From a bacterium (GTDB lineage: Bacteria; UBP15; UBA6099): DNA of 24,066 nt. Made by a program: the position numbers and the translations under genes. Numbering within the stretch: position 1 is the stretch's first letter; the number at the start of each line of letters is the position of its first letter. Location of the stretch: contig JAKQBV010000048.1 in the NCBI GenBank assembly GCA_029573925.1, positions 1 through 24,066 on the forward strand. Direction: 5' to 3'. Of the stretch, positions 1 through 7,338 are shown piece after piece. The notes below the pieces were generated by a model. It was not told the DNA's origin. It made no database searches and was given only the letters and a program-made list of their open reading frames with translations.

Positions 1-1320
1 TTCCACACAATCGAACAACCCTTCAGCGGCTTTCTCAATATCGCCGGCGGAAACCGACCATTCAGGAATCTGTCCTTCGACATAGAAAGCCGGCAGCGGG
101 GACTCCTTTCCCGTCCACGCGCATAGAATCAAAACTCCTCCCGTCTTGACAATCCTTCCCGCCACCTCGAAATATTCCCTTCTTCGCCAAGGAGCGATAG
201 AATGCAAACATCCGTAATCGACCGCCATGTCGAAGAATCCGTCATATCCAATGAGATCCAGAATGTCGCCGCAAATAAATTTTCCCGCTTTGTTTTCACC
301 TGCTCTCTCAAGCGCCTTCGAAGCTATGTCAATTCCATAATAGTCTAGGCCTGCGAACAACTCGGCGTGCCTTCCTTCTCCACATCCTATGTCTAACACA
401 TTGCGGATTCCGCCCGCCGCCGACTTAACGGCTCTCGCAACCATTCCGGCGAGCGTTTCATCAGGCTCTTCGCCCCACAACTCCCTCTGTTCTTTGACCT
501 CGAACAGCCTGTTCCAATCAAGAAACAGCGGCTCGCCGCGTGTGAAATTGTGGTTCGGAAACACAGGCATATACACCAACCTGTCTATCAGGCCGTCGGC
601 CGAGCCGACGGTCATCCGGTCGTTTGCGTAGTATTGCGCGTTGCCTTGCATGAATACTTCCGCCCCAAGGTTGTGAATCGCGATGTTCTCTCCAGCGCAA
701 CTGACAGGACAATAGTCTATCGTCCTGAACTTGAAGTTGCCCTCTGCCATATTTGCGAAGTAGCATTTTCTCGTCGCCGCGCAACACACGTGCGGATAAT
801 ACAACGAGTATTTTATTTCGGAATAGCGGTCGAGACGCAATCCCTGAAAAACATTGTCCAGCTCCAACCTTCCCGCTCCAAGATCTGAAAGCAATTCAAG
901 ATATTCACTCTGAAGATTGTTTTCCGTAAAATAGTCGGAGAACGGCTCTCCTTTGAAGCCGAGCCTAGGGTCTTTTTTCGCCTTGCATAGCAACCTTCCA
1001 TGAACAGGGGTTATGCCGGCTGTTCGGATCGCTTGCAACAAGCCCCAGTCGTTAAACACAACCTCGGCGCTTCCGGGGAGCGCTTCTATCAGGCGTTCGC
1101 ATTTTTCAATGCATCTCTCAGAACACGGAGGCGTCACAAGAGTAAACCCCGCTCCGGCTCTTCGCGCGAACTCCAGCATCTTCTCCAGCTGCTCCTCTGT
1201 CGGAAGCAGAAACTCGCAGAACTCGTCGCCGAAATAAATTCTGTCAAATCTGGAATTGTGAAAATACTTCAAGTCGGCGGGATCGGAAATATAAAAAGCG
1301 TGCTCCATCCGGGTTGTCAT
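1..1320 (-). CDS. U32-family-like protein fused to a class I SAM methyltransferase (partial, runs off left edge)
   Basis: An open frame of 440 codons starts at ATG 1320-1318 and has no stop before base 1, so the C-terminus is missing. Residues 1 to about 265 resemble the U32 peptidase-like fold (opening YISDPADLKYF, then a TIM-barrel-like pattern). A cysteine set typical of iron-sulfur-binding U32 proteins is visible: C179/C180, C186, C204 and C208 (CCAATRKC, then CPVSC). Residues about 290 onward are a Rossmann methyltransferase. Motif I is VLDIGCGEG at 308-316, followed by YYGIDIA and an acidic CGDILDL segment. The start overlaps the stop of the upstream U32 gene by one base (TGATG), which suggests translational coupling and possibly a stoichiometric complex. 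Family knowledge: U32 proteins act in anaerobic hydroxylation (UbiU/UbiV), tRNA or rRNA modification, or proteolysis. The substrate here is unknown. The fusion is seen directly in one uninterrupted frame. Confidence 0.8.
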   Translation of the reverse strand, partial: MTTRMEHAFYISDPADLKYFHNSRFDRIYFGDEFCEFLLPTEEQLEKMLEFARRAGAGFTLVTPPCSERCIEKCERLIEALPGSAEVVFNDWGLLQAIRTAGITPVHGRLLCKAKKDPRLGFKGEPFSDYFTENNLQSEYLELLSDLGAGRLELDNVFQGLRLDRYSEIKYSLYYPHVCCAATRKCYFANMAEGNFKFRTIDYCPVSCAGENIAIHNLGAEVFMQGNAQYYANDRMTVGSADGLIDRLVYMPVFPNHNFTRGEPLFLDWNRLFEVKEQRELWGEEPDETLAGMVARAVKSAAGGIRNVLDIGCGEGRHAELFAGLDYYGIDIASKALERAGENKAGKFICGDILDLIGYDGFFDMAVDYGCLHSIAPWRRREYFEVAGRIVKTGGVLILCAWTGKESPLPAFYVEGQIPEWSVSAGDIEKAAEGLFDCVE

Positions 1321-2342
1321 CAATTACCGCCGCCTTCCCCTGAAACATCTTCCGACAAGTTGTCATAAGACAGCGAAGATGACCATTTGACCACTCCCTG
1401 AACCATCTGCGGTCTCGCAGTCTCTCCTGTGACATTTAAGTCAGGCATTCGCCCGACTCTGTAATAACACTTCCTTCCGCATCGCTCTCCGAATACTTCC
1501 TTGTGCGACTCGGCGCATTTCCTCCCGTATTCCTCCTCGCTCTCGCTCCCATCGATAAGTTCAACCACGCTTTTAAGAAACCTTATGTCTTTAAAAATCA
1601 GACCTCCCCCTAGTCCTCTGCCTGCTATCTTTAAAACAAAATCTTTCCTGTTTCTCAACGAATAAAGCGCGCATACTCCGCACGAGTCCATCGAATATCC
1701 GAATCCGGCCGGCAAATGATTGAACAACGTCGCCTGCCTGCACATATTCGGCGATTCCTCTCCGGGAAAATGGCAATACGAACAGACTCCTTCCAAATAG
1801 GGACATTCTTCATTGGTCACTATCAACTCATAACAGCAGTCCGTCGGACTGCTTGCGATTTTCGCGATTTCGGCCGGTGAAAGCTGTCTGGGGAGCACTA
1901 TCCTGTCCGCGCCCAGCCCCTTGTAAAACGCCGCTGATTTGACATTCATCACATGGGCAGTCGAGCTTAGAACGATAAAAAGTCCGCTGTCGGCTTTTTT
2001 TAGTTTAATTATGAGGTTTATATCGGAAACTATGAATCCGAAAACTCCGCCCGCCGACAACTTTTTAACGTCATCGATTAGAGCGTCATGCCAGCTTTCC
2101 GGATAAAAAAGTTCGTTTATCGCCACAAAAGTTTTAGCGCCTATTCTCCCCGCATTCTCGCAAACAGCCAGTGCCGATTCCACAGAATCAAAATTGGTCA
2201 GCCCTCCGAACCGGCGATTAAAACAATCTTCCTTAGAAATTCCCGCATTGCGATAACCCAGATAAAACTCCTCTGCCCCGGCCGCCGCGAACACATTAAG
2301 CATTGAAGCCGTCTTCTGATTCAATGGACAATGGATAATCAT
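1320..2342 (-). CDS. U32-family (UbiU/UbiV/TrhP-like) protein
   Basis: This is a 340-residue protein. The start was set at ATG 2342-2340 because GGAGAAGG lies four to five bases upstream; a longer reading from 2372 lacks such a site. The N-terminus (MIIHCPLNQK) leads into repeated beta/alpha units such as AGAEEFYLG and ADRIVLPRQLSPAEI, the latter matching the U32 family pattern for barrel strands. Cysteines cluster at C180, C187, C190, C201, C221 and C224, compatible with a 4Fe-4S site as in UbiU, UbiV and related U32 proteins. No signal peptide is seen, so it is likely cytoplasmic. The next gene downstream is a second U32-like protein, overlapping by one base. Paired U32 genes recall UbiU-UbiV heterodimers, but there are no ubiquinone genes nearby. 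Peptidase activity should not be assumed from the family name; the actual reaction is unknown. Confidence 0.82.
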   Translation of the reverse strand: MIIHCPLNQKTASMLNVFAAAGAEEFYLGYRNAGISKEDCFNRRFGGLTNFDSVESALAVCENAGRIGAKTFVAINELFYPESWHDALIDDVKKLSAGGVFGFIVSDINLIIKLKKADSGLFIVLSSTAHVMNVKSAAFYKGLGADRIVLPRQLSPAEIAKIASSPTDCCYELIVTNEECPYLEGVCSYCHFPGEESPNMCRQATLFNHLPAGFGYSMDSCGVCALYSLRNRKDFVLKIAGRGLGGGLIFKDIRFLKSVVELIDGSESEEEYGRKCAESHKEVFGERCGRKCYYRVGRMPDLNVTGETARPQMVQGVVKWSSSLSYDNLSEDVSGEGGGN

Positions 2343-2481
2343 TTTCCTTCTCCGCCCTCTTCCGAACGACAAACGCGGATTGCCATCCGGCCATCAATCC
2401 ACCGCGTCCATTCCCACAAAATCCATTGTATCAAAAAACGCATTGCGAGCGAAATAAAAAATCGGGCAACCATCGATCAGT

Positions 2482-3858
2482 CTATGGCTGCGTCGCCTTT
2501 CTATTCGTTCGATCCCGTCTTGCTTCGGGCATAAACATAATATACCTGACAGCCTCGGCGAAAGAAGCAAGGCTTGTTTTCCATTTTGTTTTCTTCATCA
2601 GAAAGAGAACTTTGCTCGGCCTCATGTAGAATAAAGCATACGCAAGCCTCGCGACAAAACCGGCGGTAGAGGAAGCCGCTCTCGCCACGCCGCCGCTCTC
2701 TCTAAGCTTCGATCCCGGTCTTGAGGCGAAAACATTGAAAGAAGCGTATCCGGGATCAAGCCTGACCGCCGCGACCGTGGTCGAAAACGCGCTCTTTGCG
2801 CTCTCTCCGGGCAAGCCCAATATGAAATGCGCCCCTGCGGCTATTCCTTTCTTCTTCATCATGCCGAATATCTCCCGGGCGCGCGCAATGTCCACATTCT
2901 TGCCCATACTACGGCCGAGCTCCGCGTCAGCAGTTTCTATGCCCATCTGAAGCAATCGACATCCTGCTTCCGAGTACATCCCGATTCTCTGCTCGTTAAG
3001 CAAATCCAGCCTTGTGTAAGCGTGCCATGTCAATCCCTTCGCCGCATCGACGAGTTCCCGGCACAGTCTATCTGTCCGCGCTTCGTCAACGCCGAAAGTC
3101 ATATCTTTAAAAAAAATATGGCGCGCGCCTCGCGAACTAAGACTCGCAATTTCCTCCATCAAATTCTCATGGTTCCTGAAAGAGAACCCCAGCGAAGAAA
3201 CCCCGCTGTTGCAAAACGCGCAAGAATAAGGGCATCCGAACGAAGCCAACACGGTCTTGAACTCCGTCGGGACAAGAGGCATCTTGTAAGATATGCTTTC
3301 GAACTTGTCGTGGCATGGAACGGGATAACTGAATTCCTTCTTTTTGCGGTTTCTCCTGAGTTTGATTTCTCCGTTTATTCTGTGAGCCGACGAATCCGCG
3401 CTTTCGAAATCGTCTTCCGCAAGCCGGAGAATATCGCTTGAAGTAAAATCAAAAAGAATCGCGTCTATATATGCGCGCTTATCGAGAAATTCCTCAGGTC
3501 GCTCAAGACACGCGTCGCCTGAAACAATGATTTTCGCGCCTGTTTTGTTCTTAATCTCCAACATCAGATCGATGTCGGATTTGACCGAAAGAGAGCCGAC
3601 CAGACAGAAAACCGCAGTCGGGCGGAAATCAGCCGCCGCCCCGACGACTGATTCGCGCGACATCCCTTTCGCCACCGCGTCTATAACAGCCACCGAACCG
3701 CTTTCGCCTAGAATCCCGCTCTGAACGAGTAGGTCTATCGGATGCCAAAGGTAGCCGGCTTTAGAAAAAGTGCAACAGTAATAATCCCTTAATATCTTGC
3801 GTTTGAATGGGGGATTCAGAAGGAGGAAGCGATTTCTCTTGTCGAGGGCGAACGCCAT
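2482..3858 (-). CDS. B12-binding-type radical SAM enzyme
   Basis: The protein has 458 residues, with AGGAGG six bases before ATG 3858. The radical-SAM cluster motif CxxxCxxC is at C209, C213 and C216 (GCPYSCAFC). It is followed by the usual glycine-rich and substrate-barrel segments (GARHIFFKDMTFG, LLQMGIETAD, HFILGLPGE). Residues about 10-150 look like the Rossmann domain that binds cobalamin in BchE/MiaB-like class B enzymes (NPPF near the start; DFRPTAVFCLVGSLS; GAKIIVSGDACLERPEEFL). No DxHxxG motif is visible, so cobalamin would bind base-off without that histidine, or not at all. A basic C-terminus ends the protein. Members of this group methylate unactivated carbons or close rings in pigments, antibiotics and lipids. 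It sits 139 bases upstream of the U32 pair and 67 bases downstream of a secreted protein gene. The substrate is unknown. Confidence 0.85.
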   Translation of the reverse strand: MAFALDKRNRFLLLNPPFKRKILRDYYCCTFSKAGYLWHPIDLLVQSGILGESGSVAVIDAVAKGMSRESVVGAAADFRPTAVFCLVGSLSVKSDIDLMLEIKNKTGAKIIVSGDACLERPEEFLDKRAYIDAILFDFTSSDILRLAEDDFESADSSAHRINGEIKLRRNRKKKEFSYPVPCHDKFESISYKMPLVPTEFKTVLASFGCPYSCAFCNSGVSSLGFSFRNHENLMEEIASLSSRGARHIFFKDMTFGVDEARTDRLCRELVDAAKGLTWHAYTRLDLLNEQRIGMYSEAGCRLLQMGIETADAELGRSMGKNVDIARAREIFGMMKKKGIAAGAHFILGLPGESAKSAFSTTVAAVRLDPGYASFNVFASRPGSKLRESGGVARAASSTAGFVARLAYALFYMRPSKVLFLMKKTKWKTSLASFAEAVRYIMFMPEARRDRTNRKATQP

Positions 3859-3925
3859 AAACCGCCTCCTGAGCGATCTCCTCGCGGGTCGAGATGCCGC
3901 CCGCAGGCCCGCTGATAAAATTCCG

Positions 3926-5401
3926 CTAAAAAACCAGCTTTATTCTGTTCGTGGTGAAAAACGGCTCTTCCGGCGCTCCCGGCCTTAACCTTCTCTTTCC
4001 CTTTGCGAAACTGAATAGCTCGTCCTTGAGAAAGAATATATCTTCAAGAAGGACGCTTCCCTCAATAAACCTGCTACCGACGGCGAATTTATTATGCGAG
4101 TGCGTCGAGTCTTTTTCCTCGCCTTTTTCATCCCTCGCGCATATTCTCACGCCTGAAGCCGCGCTTGTTAAGTCGTTATTCACCACATTGATCAAATTGT
4201 CGCAGTTCTGATTGTCCTCATTCCCGTAAAAATGAACATAAAACTCTCCCCTCGGCACGCCCAGCTTTGAAGGCTCCCCGGCCAGCGGAACTCTCGTGAG
4301 CATGTTCAAATCCATCCGCCAGTATAGAAACTTATCGTCCCTAGCAAAAAACATCGCGGTTATTCCATCCGTTTCAGGGCTGTCCGCCGATTTTCTGTAG
4401 CATGGAGATATTCCCGCCCAATCGTTGAGCCTCCCGTCAGTCTCGATCGCCGACTTGACCACCACGCAATCCATCATCCCTCTTTTAGAAATAATCCATT
4501 TCCCATTTTTTCGAACAAGCTCATTCTTGGATATCCAGCTTTCATCTATGTTCTGATTTTCGCCATTCAGATTGCTCATCCGTATTCTTTCGTAAGTCAG
4601 CGCCAACGCTTTATTGTCGTTCGCAGAGAGCGCCGCAAAACTGACATCAAGAGTTATGTCTCCGAACATCTTGTGCAGTTCCCGAATTTTTCCGACTACC
4701 TCGTCCGCGTTTTTGATAACGGAGCCGTCAATGAATATCTCAGGAGACTCGACCAGAATGTCTTTTATCTTTTGCGCGTCATTGAAATTGAACGCTTTCA
4801 CAAAGCTTTCCACGGCTGATTTCACTTCATCCGTAATTGCGACGCTGTCCCCGGACGCGCCGTAAGTCGCCGCGAGATCCGTCAAAGCTATGTTGAAATC
4901 CGGGACGTCAATCATGTAATCCATCGCGCCGATAGCTGTTGCGCCTTCCGGATAACCTATCCTGTCCGCCAAAATCCGCAACTCCTTCGTCATGAGTTCG
5001 AACTCCGCTGATGTGTAATTTGCGGGATCAGCGGATATAATCTTCCATGTCAACGCTTCCGTCACCGGGTCTATATCGTTCGTTTTCCCGAAAAGAATCG
5101 TCCTAATCGGCCCTCCGTCCATCTCCGCGCTTAATACGCGCGTTTCCCTTCCCTCCGGCAATTGAATTCTATACACGCCTTTATCGTCTGTTTTGCCCTC
5201 GGCTAGCGACGCCCCTTCGATTGACACGGCTTTCACCACGACTCCGGGCGCCGGCTTCAGAGCCACTTTTTCAGAAGCTTTATCGTCTTCTTTCGTCGGA
5301 ATCGTCCATACCGTCCCTGAAATCTCCATGCCGGACAACGTCCCGGCAAAAACAACCGCGGAAGTGAACAGAATCAATAGAACAAAAAATGTCTTTTTCA
5401 T
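3926..5401 (-). CDS. Secreted protein: carboxypeptidase-regulatory-like + NTF2-like + CBM9/DOMON-like domains
   Basis: This is a 491-residue exported protein. ATG 5401-5399 is preferred over an in-frame TTG at 5425 because AGGAG lies upstream of the ATG and a signal peptide begins there: MKKTFFVLLILFTSAVVFA with predicted cleavage after A19. Residues about 25-105 look like a carboxypeptidase regulatory-like beta-sandwich (EISGTVW, then KTDDKGVYRIQLPEG). Residues about 185-305 fit an NTF2/SnoaL-like fold (VESFVKAFNFNDAQKIKDIL ending in VRKNGKWIISKRG). Residues about 315-480 resemble a CBM9-like or DOMON-like sugar/haem-binding sandwich (ETDGRLNDWAGI). No catalytic residues are recognisable, so the role may be binding in the periplasm or at the surface. 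A promoter lies just upstream (5454-5481). The domain assignments come from short recognisable motifs and are moderate. The overall function is unknown. Confidence 0.7.
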   Translation of the reverse strand: MKKTFFVLLILFTSAVVFAGTLSGMEISGTVWTIPTKEDDKASEKVALKPAPGVVVKAVSIEGASLAEGKTDDKGVYRIQLPEGRETRVLSAEMDGGPIRTILFGKTNDIDPVTEALTWKIISADPANYTSAEFELMTKELRILADRIGYPEGATAIGAMDYMIDVPDFNIALTDLAATYGASGDSVAITDEVKSAVESFVKAFNFNDAQKIKDILVESPEIFIDGSVIKNADEVVGKIRELHKMFGDITLDVSFAALSANDNKALALTYERIRMSNLNGENQNIDESWISKNELVRKNGKWIISKRGMMDCVVVKSAIETDGRLNDWAGISPCYRKSADSPETDGITAMFFARDDKFLYWRMDLNMLTRVPLAGEPSKLGVPRGEFYVHFYGNEDNQNCDNLINVVNNDLTSAASGVRICARDEKGEEKDSTHSHNKFAVGSRFIEGSVLLEDIFFLKDELFSFAKGKRRLRPGAPEEPFFTTNRIKLVF

Positions 5402-5453
5402 GCCTCTCGCTCCTCGCACTTTCAACTCATAACCTTACGCATATCACATGTTT

Positions 5454-5481
5454 AGTATATTATAACACCCTCAGTTGACAA
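5454..5481 (-). promoter_or_regulatory. Sigma70-type promoter for the secreted protein gene
   Basis: Read on the minus strand, TTGTCA (5481-5476) is followed after 16 bases by TATACT (5459-5454). This lies about 50 bases before ATG 5401. An overlapping TATAAT (5464-5459) has no good -35 partner. It suggests that transcription of the 5401-to-1 gene group starts here, separately from the HemW-like gene upstream. Confidence 0.55.
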
Positions 5482-5595
5482 TACATGCGATGACTTTCAC
5501 TTTTTCAATTTAAGCAAAGGATTATGCTGAGCGGCACGGCGAAGACAAGCTTGGCTACGGTCTATTCGATAGAAGACGCATTACGCTCCGTCGAA

Positions 5596-6891
5596 TCACT
5601 CCGCGCCGGATTTTAGGCGGTTTCGCGGTTTCGAACTGAATATCAACTGTTTGATTGTCTTGCTGAACTCAAAAAACTTCAGCGCATCGGCAAACTTAAT
5701 CCCGCACTCCACGCTAGAAGAAGAAAAACTAATAAAGCCCCTATCTATCAGCATCCCGAAATTTGCTCTGACAAACCCTTCGGCGTCATAGCCGAAAATC
5801 GATTCGAAGTGTTGAAAAGGCAAGCCGACTCCGTCTCTTAAATGTAAAAGGATCATATCCAGAGCTTCTTCGAAAATATCTTTTCGATATCCTATATACC
5901 TCCGGCCTACCGAATCTAGCGCCGCGCCGTCGCGGCCTGAATTTTTATAAAAAACCTTTCCGAACAAGTTTGAGCATGAGTTCCGACCAAGCCCCAACAC
6001 CGCGACAGGATTTCTGCTGTGAAGCTCGTATCTGTTGCTTTCATTATATAGATTCTCGGAATTGCCGGCTATCAAACACGTTGTCAGTTTGGATGATTCC
6101 TTTGAAATCGTGCGGCCCGATCTTTCCAAACCCTTTGTAAATATTTCCTTAATCCTATCCCAACCTCCAAGCGCTTCCTCGTTCATCGCCATTTCAAAGG
6201 GAGAATACTTGAGCCCCAGATTTTGAAGGCAGTATAGAGTCACCGTGTCAAAGCCTAATCCTGACGCCTTCTCAACCGTCTCGTAGAAAGACTTCTCCGT
6301 CTCTCCGGGTAGAGGAGCCAATAGGTCAATATTCACCACGCTCACGCCGCATTTTTTCGCGAAAACAACAAGCTCAGCCGTCTGCTTCAGGTCCGCTTCC
6401 TGCCGGCCCGCAATCTCCAATACCTTCGGCGTCAGCGTTTGAATCCCTAAACTTATTCTATTAATCCCATGCTCAACCGCAGAAATTATTTTTCCCGGAG
6501 TCGCCGAGTTCGGATTCATCTCGCATGTCGAAACAGCCCTTCCCGACAGCTTAAAGCAGCTTCGAACTGCGGACACTACGTCGTCGAAATCGCCTTCTTC
6601 GTAAATAGTCGGCGTTCCCCCTCCGAAATATAAGCCGTCAAACTCAATCCCTTCGACAGCTTCGGCAGCCTCCAGAGCCTCATTAAGCAAGTCTCTTTTT
6701 TCCGCCGACAAATCCCCTTTTTTCAGAAGCGGCTCCGACTCGTACATGCAGAATTTACATTTGCTTGAGCAATATGGAGTATGAACATATACGAAACCCC
6801 TCACATGCTTTTTATCCGGAAATTCCTCCCTCTGGAATTCCTTCCACATGCCTAGGATTTCGTTCGTGGGCAATGGATCCAACCGCAACAT
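5596..6891 (-). CDS. HemN/HemW-like radical SAM protein
   Basis: The protein has 431 residues. The start was set at ATG 6891-6889, with AAGGAG four bases upstream, rather than at a TTG five codons earlier. The radical-SAM motif is C41, C45, C48 (YCSSKCKFCMY), preceded by the VHTPY pattern typical of HemN relatives. YFGGGTPT and GINRISLGIQTL are the family's SAM-binding and barrel motifs. The C-terminus (MILLHLRDGVGLPFQHFESI) fits the HemN C-terminal domain. The extra fourth cysteine of true coproporphyrinogen III dehydrogenase HemN (CxxxCxxCxC) is absent: tyrosine 50 occupies that place. The protein is therefore more like HemW haem chaperones or HutW/ChuW-type radical enzymes. No haem biosynthesis genes are nearby. 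It is transcribed divergently from the fmdE-fdhA operon. Confidence 0.82.
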   Translation of the reverse strand: MLRLDPLPTNEILGMWKEFQREEFPDKKHVRGFVYVHTPYCSSKCKFCMYESEPLLKKGDLSAEKRDLLNEALEAAEAVEGIEFDGLYFGGGTPTIYEEGDFDDVVSAVRSCFKLSGRAVSTCEMNPNSATPGKIISAVEHGINRISLGIQTLTPKVLEIAGRQEADLKQTAELVVFAKKCGVSVVNIDLLAPLPGETEKSFYETVEKASGLGFDTVTLYCLQNLGLKYSPFEMAMNEEALGGWDRIKEIFTKGLERSGRTISKESSKLTTCLIAGNSENLYNESNRYELHSRNPVAVLGLGRNSCSNLFGKVFYKNSGRDGAALDSVGRRYIGYRKDIFEEALDMILLHLRDGVGLPFQHFESIFGYDAEGFVRANFGMLIDRGFISFSSSSVECGIKFADALKFFEFSKTIKQLIFSSKPRNRLKSGAE

Positions 6892-7169
6892 TCCGCTCCT
6901 TATCAAAATTATCTATGCCAAAAATATGACTTACCGCAATCTTATAATCTCAACGGCCGTTGCGCGTTATGCCAACATCAACAACAGCCGCGATTGAAAG
7001 CCATTTTCGATAAAAAAGCATTTCAACGACTGTTCATGCCACAATACAGAAGTTGTATGCTTAATTATATGGAAATGTTGTTAAAGACAACAAGTATTCT
7101 GAAATAATTTAATCATGAAATCATGCGCAATTTTTATTTGGTTGAAACAAAGTTGAGATTTTATTTGTA

Positions 7170-7199
7170 TTGACGCAACTATGTCTGAAATGGCATAAT
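7170..7199 (+). promoter_or_regulatory. Sigma70-type promoter of the fmdE-fdhA-moeA-ABC operon
   Basis: TTGACG (7170-7175) is followed by an 18-base spacer and CATAAT (7194-7199). The predicted start near 7206 gives a leader of about 130 bases before ATG 7339. It is the best promoter match in the region. Confidence 0.55.
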
Positions 7200-7228
7200 T
7201 GCAGTGTCGTGCGAGAGTCGCAACGAAG

Positions 7229-7295
7229 GATATGTTTCATAATTGGATTCGGAAAGCATTTTTTTTGCCAAGCGTTATGCGCTATTAAACATATC
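7229..7295 (+). promoter_or_regulatory. Inverted repeat/structured leader upstream of fmdE
   Basis: GATATGTTT (7229-7237) is perfectly repeated in inverted orientation as AAACATATC (7287-7295). Continuing inward, the arms match at 12 of 13 bases (GATATGTTTcATA against GATATGTTTaATA). Between them lies a run of eight T and a small hairpin (AGCG, loop TTATG, CGCT, about 7271-7283). It falls inside the predicted leader RNA, so it could be an RNA element or a pair of operator half-sites about 58 bases apart. It does not resemble the Moco RNA motif as I know it. Confidence 0.45.
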
Positions 7296-7338
7296 GCAAA
7301 GGCTTTGTAAATATGACAACAAGGAGCAGTGAAAAGTT

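Larger units (their letters stand above)
6892..7338. other. Divergent intergenic region between the HemW-like gene and the fmdE/formate dehydrogenase operon
   Basis: This 447-base stretch contains no convincing gene. Its middle (about 7010-7170) is AT-rich and shows only short imperfect repeats. The right half holds a plus-strand promoter (7170-7199) and a transcribed leader of about 130 bases with a long inverted repeat (7229-7295), annotated separately. No good minus-strand promoter for the HemW-like gene could be picked out. Confidence 0.7.

Noticed and set aside
7191..7203. Sigma54 promoter (TGGCATAATTGC) before the fmdE operon.
   Set aside because: Only 7 bases separate the GG and GC elements instead of the required 10. 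The sigma70 match at 7170-7199 explains the sequence better.
7248..7270. Intrinsic terminator around the T8 run in the leader.
   Set aside because: No GC-rich stem precedes the T run.
7200..7338. Moco riboswitch in the fmdE leader.
   Set aside because: The conserved GC-rich core I associate with the Moco RNA motif is not visible. Only an AT-rich inverted repeat is present.
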